Assembly: GCA_017979445.1 (NCBI GenBank)
Contig: CM030707.1
Location: forward strand, 22,636,586 to 22,700,585
Direction: 5' to 3'
Source: Akebia trifoliata
Taxonomy: Eukaryota > Streptophyta > Magnoliopsida > Ranunculales > Lardizabalaceae
DNA: 64,000 bases
This document shows positions 46,011-58,330 of this stretch, piece by piece; position 1 is the stretch's first letter; each line of letters starts with the position of its first letter. A program made the translations under genes and the position numbers. The notes beneath the pieces were generated by a model. It was not told the DNA's origin. It saw only the letters and a list, made by a program, of their open reading frames with translations, and did no database searches.

Positions 46011-47226
46011 ATTTTTTTTTTCCAATCAAATTCAGAATGGGCGACAGACACCTCTATAAACTTGACAAATTAACTTGACTCAGTAGAAAAAGAGTAGACT
46101 CGATCTAAAGAAAATATGACATTGAAAAATTGGACTCGAGCTAACTTAAATAACTCATGAAAACTCAATACAACTACCCACAACGGGCTTGATTAGGACT
46201 GAGGACTGAGACATTGCTTACAACCAACATGATTGAGGCACGGTGATCTTCAGGGAACAATTGAGCGATATTGAGAAATTCTGAGGTTATTTCTAACTGT
46301 TGTCTTGGTACTGACGTTTGTTCTAACTGATCGGACTTACAACCCTAGTTAGACGATGGACGATTGAACTTAAGTATAATGATAACCCTTAAACCTCTTT
46401 AAAGGCGAATTTAACCAATTTCAGTGTCACCCCCTTGATAACATTTTAAATAAACCCTGAGATTTTATTGAATTCAATCCATCAAACAATTCATCCATTC
46501 AATGATTATTCAGAAGAAAATAATTATATTGCACTCTTGAAAATTATTGAAAAATAATATTTTTATTGAATAATAATTTTCACAATTCTGATTATTTTTT
46601 GCAATCATTTTCTTTTTAGAAAAATATATTTTAGTAATTTTTCAAAATCCATGCAAAAATGAAAATTCCCAAGGTTCATGCAAAAATATATCTTTTGCAA
46701 ATCATTTTTCCTTCCTCCTCTTTTTCTTTTTGGAAAATATTTTTTCTAGAAAACACTTTTCTTCTGGAAAAAAATTTTATTTCTTTTAGAGACCACATTT
46801 TTTTAAAATAACAAATGGATTGAAGCCCGAATTCACCAAAAAGTTTGAATACCATTTTGATTTTAATGGTTCGACCCATTATGATTGTTAGATCGAGATG
46901 GACTGGATCATTATGAAAATAGATTCTTTATTGGGTTGGTGCACCCATTTTAATTTTCAAAAATATATTTCTGATCCTTGAGGACAATCATACACTCTGA
47001 TCTCATCATTCACATCATTCACAATACACTCATACGGTTCCATTCAATGAACAACCCGGGAACACCCACGATAAGTTCGAGTCGTGACCTACAGGAAAGG
47101 TTTCTAGACTCTAAGCTTACTACATGCAATGCATTTTTATCTGGCCACCCTTGCCCAAGCACACCTATATACCTTCCGATACGTGGTGACTTGGTTTGAT
47201 ATACCATATAGGTGATAATCTAAAAT
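46011..47226. other. Internal region of C without recognised gene
   Basis: Expected to hold gag and protease, but I find no gag or protease motif on either strand. Either it is deleted and replaced, or too diverged to see by eye. A/T-rich with a purine-rich stretch (46690-46800). Confidence 0.4.
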
Positions 47227-47408
47227 CTCAATTCATTTCTCTGAAGCCAAAAACAGCCAGTTTGATCTCCAGTTGAAAGGTGGCGCACAATGCTGAGCAA
47301 GGGCCCACTTAAATACCTCTCATCTAGAATAGACGTAGTCTATCCCCCTCGTACTGTAGGGTACAACGGGGCAAGATCTCGCTTAGGCACCGGTTTTGAC
47401 CAAGAAGT
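47227..47408 (-). other. Conserved leader block of C
   Basis: On the minus strand: TTGGTCAAAACCGGTGCCTA, GAGATCTTGCCCCGTTGTAC, CGAGGGGGATAGACTACGTC, CATTGTGCGCCACCTTTCAA and CTGGAGATCAAACTGGC, in the same order and spacing as 31588-31756 in B. Confidence 0.7.
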
Positions 47409-47431
47409 GTAATTGATATACTTAGATTATC

Positions 47432-47750
47432 TTTTATACCTACGGGTACGAGTCAAGAGTTGTAGCTTTCATAAATGGTTTGGCATCCCACGAGGGGACC
47501 GACCATGTACTAGTACTACGTTGGCAATCGGGACATGTGATTGTGTGACTCACAATAGGTCAAAGGCTCAGGTCGCTCCAGCCTAGGTGCATCAATATAT
47601 CTCTCAGAATCACCTGACCATACGGTATTAATGCCCCCAGTTTGATATACCCTAAGGTACGTGACTGGAGTTGTGATTTTCATGAATGACGTCGCATCTC
47701 TGAAGAGACCGGGCCACGCACTAGTGCCACGTTGGCTATATGGGACGTGT
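47432..47750. repeat. Diverged direct duplication in the leader of C
   Basis: 47432-47537 and 47646-47750 share TACG(G/T)G(T/A)(A/C)(C/T)(G/T)AGTTGT, CATNAATG, GCATC, GAGACCG(G/A)(G/C)C, CTAGT(A/G)C(T/C)ACGTTGGC and GGGAC(A/G)TGT. Period about 213 bp, roughly 70% alike. Confidence 0.55.
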
Positions 47751-50086
47751 AAGTGAGTAAAACACTAAACATGCATGTGGTGTGTGCAAAACAGGATGGG
47801 GTGTGCCCGGGGCCTTTTTCAAACAAATGGGCCCATGGGTCCAATTAAACCAATCACGAATCGCATGAATATTCTATCAAATCAAACCCACCATTCGAAT
47901 CACATGATTAAAGATAAGCGAAACCAAGCATATATCGGTGGTAAATCCATTAATGAATATAACATGGAATAATAGATCCGTTTCAGAATTGAAACAAGCA
48001 CCAAAATTCTTTTATATCCAAAATGGATTTTTTTTTAATCCAATCAAAGGGTTGGGTATCCCGACATAACTCAAAACCTCAAAAAGGTATTAAATTAAGG
48101 GCGAAATGATGATCGTTGAGGTAGGGAACAATAGTTGAATTTTTTTTTTTTTTTAAATGATTTCAAAATAAAACAAAAACTATTGTTAAAACAAAAACTC
48201 AAAATTATAACCTAAAAAAAGAAAAAAAAAATTATTTATTACCACACCAACTTGCTCGCAATCAATTAAGGGAAATATTTATTAACATCGCGATATGATG
48301 TGTTTCGTAAAACAAAATTAGCGTGATAATTGCTTAATAAAAATAATTCAAAATCAAACTTGACACATTCACCAAACCTAAAACAGCATATAAATATCCG
48401 GCCTAGAAGGTCCAAAGAAGAGAAAAAAAAAACAAAAACAAAAAAAATCGACTTAAAAAAAATCAGAACATATTTTTTCCGATAAATATCCCTAAGTTAG
48501 AATGATCCGGGTCTGATGTGAGGTCTGATCTCATCCCCAATGGACCATTGATCTTAACTCTAGGTCGCCATATAAAAAAAAGGAAGGAAAAAAGATACGT
48601 GATTGACAAATTTGGCTCGCGAAACTCAAGACAGCAAGACTAGATTCAAGTTCAATTTCCTCAAAAGAAGGATTGATTGCAACCTTCTCTTTAATTTCGG
48701 CCAAAACAAACAACCGCACAAATCAATCCAATACTGAGATGAACTGGCCGATTGGCCACGAAATCAACAGTTCTGTTAGAATCCGAGCATGGGATCTAAG
48801 AAAAAAAACTTTGAAGTTCATCAAATACACTAGCGATAGAACTTGGACCTAAGCACACGAGCACCAACGATCATTCTAGAACGTATCAGAAATTCCAGCA
48901 CGTTAAGATCAGGACACTCGAGACTCTCAAAATGTTTATTACTGATTTTGGACTGAATGAACCCATGATTCAATCGAACAAAGCAGCGAAAACACAGATG
49001 GGACTGATCACCGCGGTTCAAACTCCTCCAAGGTACAAGTAAGAATTGATTCGGGACATCTTTAAGCTCGATCTTTCAACCAACAGTCGCTCAAATCTCT
49101 GCGTTTAGAATAATCTAAACCACTGAATCTGAATTTCTCTTTGATAGAGAGAAGAGAGAGAAGAGAGATCGACGAGATCACCTAATTTGAGTCAGTTTTT
49201 TAAAAAAATTATCCTTTGAATCAAAAGAAATCAACGATTTTAATTAAGATTGACATTGATTGGGCTGAAATTTCAATCGACACATCAGAGAGAGGAGTTC
49301 GTCCTCTATTAAAAATGTTGAACCCAACTGGTTCAATCATCTTAAGAAGATGATGTAGGTAGAGAGGAAACCAATTTTTCTTATAACACACCACTCAAAC
49401 CAGCACTCTTAGTGAGGTGTGAAAAACGCAATAACAATACTTTACCCGGGACACCCCACCCAATAACCGATTTAGAGCAAAAGATAAGTGTTGTTCACAC
49501 CTACAGCACCCTTTTAAGAATTAAAACAGTAGTTAACAGAAGCTCAAAATTTTTTCTCTTTTTATTATTTTTTTTTTTATTTTTTGCTTTGTTTTTCTTC
49601 TTACGGTCAACGGACAGCACAGTCCCTCTATCAAAGCAAGACAATCACCACAATAAAAAATAAAAATAAAAAAAACAAATAAATAAAAAAACTACCACAC
49701 ACCTACAGAAATTAATTGAAAGATTTTTTTTTATTTTTTATTTTTAAAAAATGTTTAAACATAACCAACGCGTGCCTAAAAACGGCGATCTCCCCACTTC
49801 AACCACCATTAATCCATTGAGAACCTTTTTGGGAATTTTGCATTATTTGGGATCACTCTAAACAACCCTCAATTGGATATAAAAAATAATGCTTGATCGA
49901 ATCATAGCAACCATATGCCAAAATATCAACTATTCAAAGTCCAAACGCAAACTCAAAAATCGAACTAAAATAACAACAAATGGATAAAATAAATAGCTAA
50001 ACAAAAAAATAAAAATAAAAAAACATTCTAGGTCGCTTCTAACAATGCTCTCATACTTGGGGTTTTTCAAGTTTGATCCTCAATGG
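47751..50086. other. Leader of C near the PBS, no gene
   Basis: Noncoding: A-rich tracts (48420-48470, 49660-49760), a GAGAGAAGAGAGAG stretch (49150) and no credible reading frame. Confidence 0.4.
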
Positions 50087-50104
50087 TCCCAAGTGGAGTC
50101 GCCA
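50087..50104 (-). promoter_or_regulatory. Primer-binding site of element C (tRNA-Arg)
   Basis: On the minus strand TGGCGACTCCACTTGGGA, one mismatch to the tRNA-Arg(ACG) 3' end, one base after the LTR end. It fixes this LTR as the 5' LTR and the element as minus-strand. Confidence 0.9.
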
Positions 50105-50105
50105 C

Positions 50106-51888
50106 TGAAAGCGCCCTCGATCTGCGAGGTACGCGGATCCGCTTTTGACCCTTGAGGTTTGGGAGTCGCCACCTAGTTATTACGGTCTAGGAACCGATCA
50201 ATGACTCTAAGCGGATAAAAAAACTAATCTAGAACCGAAAAAAACTGAATTCGGGGATCATGTTACGGGGTTGGAAGGTGTTAGGCACCAACCCCGCCCG
50301 GCCAAAGCCGGTCTCTACTAACTTCCCAAATAAATTACATTGCTAAAAAACCTAGATAATAATAAAAAAAAAGATTATACCTTTCCGCTAGCAAAGACTT
50401 TGTTCCCTCAGATTCGAAAAAATTACTCCTTGTACCGTACTCCCTTGCTTTGTTATGTCTTCGGATTTGATTTCTGATCTCCAAGGCAAGGTATCTCCTT
50501 TTTTTTTTATCTGGACTCTTCGATGTTTATTATGGATTTTAGAGTGTTTTTGGAGGGTTTTTAGGTGTTCTTTAGGCTAAAATCGAAGGAGGGATGTTAG
50601 GTAAGGAATTGGGACTCCAAAACTAGGGTTTATGGGAGGCTAGGAGGGCTTTTAGACCTACTTCTCTTAGGGTTTATGACTTGATCCGAAAATAGGGTGT
50701 GAGCACCCCTATTTATAGATTTTTTTAGGGGTTGATTTTGATAGAGTTAATGTTTAATTAGAGTTCTTTTAATTAGAGTTGTGTTTTAGTTAGACTTGTT
50801 TTAGTAGAGTTGTATTTTAATTAGAATTATTTTAGGTGGAATTGTGTTTTAGTTAGAACTCTATTAGATGGAGTTATTATTTAATTAGAACTCTATTAGA
50901 TGGAGTTATTATTTAATTAGAACTCTATTATGATTTTGACTTTTGGTCTTATTTGATTGACTTTTAATATTTTGACTTTAGTCTCACTTAATTGACTTTT
51001 AATATCTTGACTTCAGTCTTGCTTAATTGACTTTAATTTTGACTTTAGTCTCACTTAATTGACTTTAATACCTTGACCTTAGTCTTGCTTGATTGACTTT
51101 GAATTTTTGGAGAACCCCCCTCCATTATATCTTTAATTCTTTGGACCCCATATGGAGGGGTCCTTAAAGAAATATCTCACGAACCCTCAATAATTTTTCA
51201 TTAGAGCCCGATTGATCGATTTTTTTAGTTTAAAATTTTAAATTAATTTCATTAATGTTTCAATTTAATTATTTAATGTTTTATTTATTAATTTCAAAAA
51301 TTTTAATTATGAATATTATGAATTTACCGTTTTGCCCCCGGGAGAGGACTTTTCACGTTTAAGTCAGTTTTTAGTTTTTTAATGTTCTAGGGATGTTTTA
51401 GAATCGATTTCTCGTAAGGAATTCAATGAAAATATTAGTTTGTGTCATTTATGAAATTTGTTGTGTGAAATGGTCATGAACTTTATGAGGGGCATTTTCG
51501 TAATTTTGTCGAACTCTGTGAAAATTGGGGAAATGATTTATTTGGTTTCGATTTGTTATTTTATGTGTTCGAAATGATTTTCCTAATCGTAGCATAGGCT
51601 CTAGGGTTGTTTTGAGGTTAGGGGTATTTTGGTAATTTTGTAATTTTTTAGTGATTTTTATCGTGAAACTTCTTTTTGGGTCTGTAAGATGATGATTTCT
51701 TTGTTTTTGGAGTCGTATTTTCCTAGCGTGGTTTCTAAGGTTTTGTCAGTTCGATATACCTCATCCGGATTTCTGAAACATTTCTGGTAACAAAATAAAG
51801 CAATGGAATATACATCCATCATTGGGAATCATTGCGATTGGGTTGACGAGTTGATTAATCCAGCGAGTGCAAAAATGAGGTATCTACA
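50106..51888 (-). repeat. 5' LTR of element C (right side)
   Basis: 1783 bp; on the minus strand starts TGTAGATACCTC and ends GGGCGCTTTCA. TATA box 50717-50710. About 6% mismatches to the left LTR in the first 240 bp (hand count), and one extra AACTCTATTAGATGGAGTTA unit near 50890. Confidence 0.93.
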
Positions 51889-52522
51889 AAGAGTAGAGTC
51901 GTCGATCTCGCAGCTCAACTTGAGTCACCAAGCCACGAAGACACAGAGACTCCGAACAGAACTGAAATGTAAAAATCCAAAATACAAGCATAGTCTGAAA
52001 GGGCGCTATGAGTAAAAGAATCAGACTATGGTAAGATCAAAGCCACCGGCACGATGAAAATCCCAAAAAGGACGTCGATACGCAAAAATGTGGAAACCGA
52101 GTCTGGTGAAAATTGTAACTGGCACCAGAGGCAATAAGGGACAAAAAAAAAAAAAAGCTCCTGGCCCGCAAAAGTATAAACTGTGAACGACGAAATCCAT
52201 CCAAAATCCCGAGATCCAAACGAATAACAATCCTCTAATACTAGGGCACTGGGGATGACTCTAAAGGAACCAAAGGATAATTGACACTTGTATCCCCTGT
52301 GTTTGGCAAAAACACCAAAATCGTAATAACCAAAGATTTCACAAGCTCTGAATTTATCCTACTCATTTGATGAAGACATTTCACAAAATTGCATTTCAAA
52401 ACTACTATTTTGGCCAATGATGACAAATCTAGGATGTATTCAACAAAACTTCGAGTTTTCAAGAACAATAGATATACCTGAGGCCAAGTAAGTACAAAAC
52501 CTATTTTCTTTGCATTAATCTT
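51889..52522. other. Spacer of B after the insertion of C
   Basis: Resumes the B sequence with AAGAGTAGAGTCGTCGATC, as in A at 19692. It holds the second CTCCTGGCCCGCA element (52159). No gene. Confidence 0.55.
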
Positions 52523-54458
52523 TCAACGTTTTTGCATACATCCAGTTAATGACAAGAAAATACAAAAGTAAGAATATAGGCGCTCCTCCAAAGCACGGAT
52601 CCGGGCAGCTTGACTCATCATTACTTTCTCGGCATCAGATGCATCACGGCTCACCAAATAGGCCGCAAAGTTCTCAAAATGAGGACACTGGGCAAGCCGA
52701 TCCCTCAACTCAGCGACTTCAGCTCGAAGCCTAACCACTCCACCACTATCACTACATCCAGACTGGGCAAGGGCAGATGTCAGCCGAGCGATTTCTTTCT
52801 GCATCTTCCTCTCGAATTTGAGCCAAATAGCCTGAATGCGACGATGATCAGTCGTAGATTCTTCAACTCGATCTCGATAACCAAAGAAGGATGAAGCACC
52901 AGGGCATGTTCGGGGAACTATCGACACTGATGGTCTCCTAGAAACGAGTTCTCGAATCCAATGAAGATATGCCGGGAACAGGTGTGCCGCAAAGATAGTT
53001 CGACTCAGAACCTCAACTCGACCCTATTCTTTCACGAGTCGACTCAAAAGTGCAGTCAACAACGGACCAACCAACTCATTGAAATTCTCAGGAATGAACA
53101 CACCCTGGTCATAGCCAAATTGACGAAGAACCCGAAGTGGTACATAATGAGTTGCCTCGTGAAAACCAATCAAAACAAGGAAATGAGCACCGTCAAATGC
53201 AATCACAGAGGACCCTCGAGGTTGGAAGGCTCCAACCCACCTCAACTCTTCATCGGCAAGGCTACCGATAAATGAATACCATTCTTCTTTGCCACCTGAG
53301 ATGAAGGGAGCAACTCGCCTCGACATCATGAGTACGATATCAGCGTTAACGCAAAATGGGAGATTAACCACTTCAGTTAAAGCCATATGATCCATAAACC
53401 AGAGCTACAATGACATGAGCATTCTAAACTTTAGCAACTAGTAAATTCAAATTTAAATTTAAATCCAAACTAAGATGGAATTTACCTGCAGGAGGGGAGC
53501 ACATCCTCGAAAAATCTGATCACGACCAGAAGAACAAGTCGTGAGGGATTGGAACATTTCGCTCAAAAGCATCGGGGCCAACCGGCGTCCCTCCCGGACT
53601 TGTTGAATCACGTGAATAAGAGAAAGATCTATGATGTCTCCGCCACCCGGAAACAAGAGTTGACTCACCACCATCAAAGTGAGAGCGTTAAAATGAATCA
53701 AAGGCTTCGAGGGATCCGTGAGGCGTTCAATCAAAAAAGACTTGGACATTGTCTTCAAAACCAGTCCGCCATCCGGAATCTTCAAAAATTTACGATTTAT
53801 CCCTAAAAAATCCGAAGCCTCACTTCGGAATCCACCACGCAATGGTGGAATCACAATGGGGCCCGATATTTCAAGCCCTAACAACACTTCAAATTCCTCG
53901 ATTGTGGGAGTCATTTCATGCACCCCAAACAGGAAAAGATTAAGCTCGGGAATCCAATACCCCAACATGGCCTCAATCAAGCTCCATTGCAATGGAACCT
54001 TGGGCAAAAAAAGAGTGAAGCCCAACTTATTCAAGCACCATCGAGCTCAAAAAAGACTTGGACATTGTCTTCAAAACCGATCCACCATCCGGAATCTTCA
54101 AAAATTTGCTATTTATCCCTAAAAAATCGGAAGCCTCACTTCGGAATCCACCATGCAATGGTGGAATCACAACGGGGCCCGATATTTCAAGTCCTAACAA
54201 CACTTCAAATTCCTCGATGGTGGGAGTCATTTCATGCACCCCAAACAGGAAAAGATTAAGCTCGGGAATCCAATACCCCAACATGGCCTCAATCAAGCTC
54301 CATTGCAATGGAACCTTGGGCAAAGAAAGAGTGAACCCCAACTTATTCAAGCACCATCGAGCTCTATCATCATTATCCATGCTATCTATCCAACTACTCA
54401 AGAAAGAATCAACAACGCCATACCTTTTCAAGTTGGGAAGAGTAGATGACACCTCCAT
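52523..54458 (-). pseudogene. Antisense gene 1 of element B, DUF7745-like, with internal duplication
   Basis: The ATG at 54458 opens MEVSSTLPNLKRYGVV and leads through FLSSWIDSMDNDDRAR, PEKVPLQWSLIEAM-like sequence and HEMTPTIEEFEVLLGLEI. A 316-bp direct duplication (53731-54046 and 54047-54362) repeats the middle of exon 1 and breaks the frame. Exon 1 ends at 53486 (CTGCAG|GTAAAT), intron 53485-53405, exon 2 from 53404 (LWFMDHMALTEVV). A TAG replaces the Trp after LVKE at about 53023. The C-terminal coiled coil (MQKEIARLTSALAQS, VRLRAEVAELRDRLAQ) follows. The intron is 81 nt against 83 in A, in the same place and phase 0. Function unknown. Confidence 0.78.
53731..54362. repeat. 316-bp direct tandem duplication in B
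   Basis: Copy 1 is 53731-54046 and copy 2 is 54047-54362, about 97% alike by eye, with the junction in TCGAGCTC/TCAAAAAAG microhomology. A lacks it. As 316 is not a multiple of three it shifts the frame of antisense gene 1. Confidence 0.9.
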
Positions 54459-54582
54459 GGAGCTTGAGAGGGAGTTTTGGGGAAGAAGAAGAGTAAAAAT
54501 CGACCAAAAATGAAAAGGGGAAGTAAAAACGTGAAAGTGAAATGTTAGGGCAAAGTGAAATTGAATAAGTGAATCATACTGG

Positions 54583-54753
54583 TCCGTGCCCAAAACACGG
54601 ATACAATCAAAAGTAACTTATCCGTGCCAATAACACGGATGAAGCAAAATACGACTCATCCGTGCCTAAGGCACAGATAAAACACAAAACACTTTATCCG
54701 TGTTCCTGGCACGGATGAAAACTGGAAAAAGCAATCCGTGTTGAAAACACGGA
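54583..54753. promoter_or_regulatory. Hairpin array 2 of element B
   Basis: Five dyads start at 54583, 54621, 54659, 54697 and 54735: exactly 38 bp each time. Sequences: TCCGTGCCCAAAACACGGA, TCCGTGCCAATAACACGGA, TCCGTGCCTAAGGCACAGA, TCCGTGTTCCTGGCACGGA, TCCGTGTTGAAAACACGGA. The spacers differ. The array lies 125-295 bp upstream of the ATG of antisense gene 1. Confidence 0.93.
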
Positions 54754-54951
54754 CCAGAACATTTTAAGTTTGGGATCCTAGTATCTCACCCAAGAATTTC
54801 AAATGAATCGCACATGTAGTCGTGACAATACAACAAATGCAAGGAATAATAAGCACAAATGCATATATACAAAAGTTGTAATGTTTGCATACAATATCCG
54901 AAAGTCTAATACAGAAACATCTAATGTTTTGCAAGGTACATAAAAACAAAA

Positions 54952-57546
54952 TCAGATAGAGGGGGGAGCATCATCCCGAGCGCTTTGAGTCTCTGGGATA
55001 GCTCCAGAAGAAGATCCAGCCACTGCACCAGAGCCAGACACCCCGGAAGAAGGTAAACCATGCATCCGTCAGCCGTCCCTCCAAATCCGTGAAGAAAAGC
55101 TCAGCGTCCAGGGCAGCATCCTGCTCGGTAGTACCCGCGAGATCACACCAGAGACAGAAGGGCCAGTGGAGGAGGAAGCCTGAAAATGAAGAAACAAACA
55201 CGTCAAGATACAGGCAGTGATACATGCAGCATATATAAGGGAATGAACAACAAAAATGGAAGTACTTACCCTAGGAGGTGTCGGAGGCCGTGCAGAAGTG
55301 CTCGCTCCGTCTCGGTGTCGATAGTAGTCCTGAGAAAATCACGAAAAAATCAATCAGAACGGATGAAAATACATGTTACGGTCTACATAAGAAAGAGAAA
55401 AAGAAACAAATAACGACATACCATCTTAGCTTGGAAACGAGACTCCCGCATGGCTGCCTCCAGCTCTAGCTCCTAGATGCGAGCTGCTTAGGCCTCAAGG
55501 CGAGCCTCCTGCTCCTCGAGCCGAGCAGCCTGCTCCTCCACCTCAGCTCTAGAGGCCCTCCACCTGTTCTCCATCTCCACTGCCTTCGCCGTTTGGGCCT
55601 CGATCACATCGTAGCCCTCTCGAAGACGACGAAGATCATCAGCCTGAAAACAAGAAAATCAACCAAGTAAGAATGATAAAAAGTAGAAAATTCTAAAAGA
55701 AAGAAGGCAATGACAGAGTACGTACCGTCACGGCATGCTCCTGTAGCAATACCCCTCCAATCTCGATGATCCCGGCCCGGGCGGTGACAGCAGGCATGAT
55801 GCACCCAATCAAGGCATCTTGGAACCATGCCTGGTAGTCACCCCCTCTCACCAGCCCAGCCGCATCTACGTCCTTCGCCTGGGCAAGATACTCATCCACC
55901 GTCATCGCACCCGAGATAGGCTCAGGTGGAGCGACAGGGATGCGAAGGCTCCCGTCATGTTGGAAAAACAAGCGCTCCCCTAGATAAAATGTATATCTCT
56001 GATCGCCGATGAAGTAGGGGTAGCGCTGTCGTCTGGTGTTACGCCTATAGGCATTCCTCACCTCCTGCCTCCCGCTAACGGTGCGGGGAAGGTCTTGCAA
56101 AGTAAAGGAGAAGATCTGCAAAAGAGACAGTCCGAAAACAAATAACTTCAAGGCCAAATGAAAGAGAAAAGTTCAAGTACTCACGTCTCGAAGACGACAT
56201 CGGTCAATGTGGGCCCATGTACTCCTAGGACTGCTCCGAATGGCCCTAGCATCTCTGGTGGCCCAAAATGCTCCCAACGGGTAACCTTCGTCAGGGTGGC
56301 GACGAGTGGGCAGGTAAAATGGAAAGTACACATGAACAAAAATCTAGAAGAAAAAACGTAAAGTGTCAGACAATGAATGAGATGTCAAGAAGAAAATTGA
56401 GGAAGAATAAGACTGAGACCTATTTACCTCAACAAAATGCCAGAAGAATCGAGTGGAGACGCCAGCTCCACGAGGCGTAGTAATGCCCTCCACAACTAGA
56501 TCAAGCCCAGCCAAAGTGGTACCATATATGAGGCTCCCCCAGTCAAAGTCTCCAATGTGATCAATGTCGTTCATGACCGAGAGAAAGGTAGTAGAAACTG
56601 AAGAATCATCCTCCAAAAAAAAGTAACTACCAATGAGGAGAAGAAATGAGATGCGAAAAATGATGTCGAAGTCACGGTCACCGAAGCGAGCCGATCTCTC
56701 TCTATGAGTGGGCAATGCTACATCCTCTCCCTCTATCAGTAACAGCCCCATCAACACCTCAGTGCTAATCCTGTCCTGCTTCCCCACCATGGAGGCAGGA
56801 ACTCTGGTGATGCCTAATAGCTCGCCCACCTCCTAGATAGATAGCAAGTCAAGGGCAGAGGCTCTCCATCCATCGCGGTACCCGTAATCACCACGAAATC
56901 CAAAAGCCTGATGCCTATCTCCACCTCTAGCATATGGAATGAATGGGTCGCTGGAAACCATCTCTCTACCATGGCTAAAAACAGGGGTCGATCATCCTTG
57001 AAAGACGGTATCTGAAGAAAAGCCCCGAAGCCCACCGTAACAAATTGCGTCCGAATATCTTCTGAGAATAAAGTGGCAGTAGAAAGAAAGGTGCTCTACC
57101 TCCCGCAAAAACTAGCTGATGGGTAGGGGTAGGAATGTCCAAACGAATTACATGGAGACATGCTTCCCTAATCTATGGAGAAGAGAGGTATCTGGCACTC
57201 TCTCACTCTCCTCTGCAGGGATCTCAACCCTGGGAACCTTTCTGCCGACTCTACCGGCACCTACAGCCCTATTCGCCCGGCTTCGACCGCCACGTCGACC
57301 TCTACCACCACTGCTGCCTGGCAGGTCCTCTGCCGGACCACTCTGAGAAGTGCTGGCCTCATTTGCCCTGCTACCAGAAGAAGAACCAGCTACAGATGAC
57401 TCAGGCCTCCGCGAAGGCTGCCTCGGCCAGCCATACTCTGTGGCCACCCCAGACCCCAAAGCAAAGCAAGCCCAGGTCCTGGGCCTAGTCTCCTCCTCCT
57501 CATCCGATGACTGATGCGCTACACGTGTCCTCCGCTCTCTACCCAT
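54952..57546 (-). pseudogene. Antisense gene 2 of element B: plant mobile domain gene
   Basis: Same six-exon plan as in A: 57546-56428, 56343-56185 (159 nt), 56115-55726 (390), 55643-55422 (222), 55329-55270 (60), 55179-54952. The four internal exons have the same lengths as in A, and all GT/AG sites are kept. PMD motifs: VGFGAFLQIPSFKDDRP, LAMVERWFPATHS, VSTTFLSVMNDIDHI, DFDWGSLIYGTTLAGLD, TRFFWHFVE. Exon 3 has RRNTRRQRYPYF and GDYQAWFQDALIGC. More damaged than A: TAA near 57133, a one-base difference near 57120, TAG at 57098-57096 (shared with A), further breaks near 56830, two stops in exon 4 and a 5-base insertion in exon 6. Confidence 0.85.
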
Positions 57547-57599
57547 CTGCAAGTTGCCATGTGATCAATCAACAATGCAAGAATCCTATGATCACGTAT

Positions 57600-58330
57600 C
57601 TCAATGAAGCTAACCCAATCAAATCCAATCCAACACAACCAAAACCTAGTCGACCCAGTTCACCCAAGACTAAGTCAACTCGAGTCAACTCAGTCCACCT
57701 AAGTCAAACCCAATCAACTCGAGTCAAACCCAACCTAACTAAGTCGAACCTAGTCGACTCGAGTCAAACCCAGCCTAACTAGGTCAAATCCAGTCCATCT
57801 AAGTCAAATCCAAGTCAAACCCATCCAACCAAAGTCAAACCTAATCAACTCGACCAACTCACCCAAAACCTATCCAACCCAACTCAACTCAGTGAACATG
57901 TCCAACTCAGTCAAATTCAGTCAACCCAAGATCGAGTCAACCTTTAAATCCAGTCAAAACCAATTAGACCCAATCAACTCAAAATCCAACCAAAACCAAT
58001 TAAACCTAGTCAAACCAAAGTCAGCTCAACCCAGTCAACCTAGTTAACCCAATAAAATCCATTTAACTCACCAACCCAATCAGCCCAGTCCAACTCATTT
58101 AACCCAGCCAACCTAGTCAACCCAGTAAAATCCATTTAACTCACCAACCCAGTCAGCCCAGTCCAACTCATTTAGCCCAGTCAGCCTAAGTCAACCCGAT
58201 TAACTCTATCCGACCCAATCAATCTTATCGAACCAATCAACCCGTTCCACATCCAGCCTAACCCAACCAAACTAATCAAAGCTTAGTTCAACCAATTTCA
58301 CCCCGTCAACCCATGACCATATCCATCATA
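57600..58330. repeat. TTGAC-rich degenerate repeat upstream of antisense gene 2 (B)
   Basis: Counterpart of 25500-26340: words AGTCAA, GGTCAA, CCAACCCAGTCA. Includes a local direct repeat CATTTAACTCACCAACCCA (58061-58170). On the coding strand of gene 2 a dense TTGAC series 50-780 bp upstream of the start codon. Confidence 0.6.

Larger units (their letters stand above)
40685..51888 (-). mobile_element. Element C: deleted Tat/Ogre-like element in B, minus strand
   Basis: LTRs at 40685-42431 (3') and 50106-51888 (5'), PBS at 50104-50087 and PPT at 42446-42432, all on the minus strand. Target duplication AAAAG (40680-40684) / AAGAG (51889-51893), one mismatch; the uninterrupted site in A reads CTACAAGAGTAGAG. 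The internal region of about 7.7 kb has a leader block and only the end of integrase plus a fragment from before the RT fingers, so most of gag and pol are lost. It could only have moved with proteins supplied by others, or it was deleted after insertion. Confidence 0.93.

Noticed and set aside
54583..54753. CRISPR-like array (short palindromic repeats with unequal spacers)
   Set aside because: Plant retroelement context, only five units of 19 bp with 19-bp spacers, no cas genes; the resemblance is only formal.
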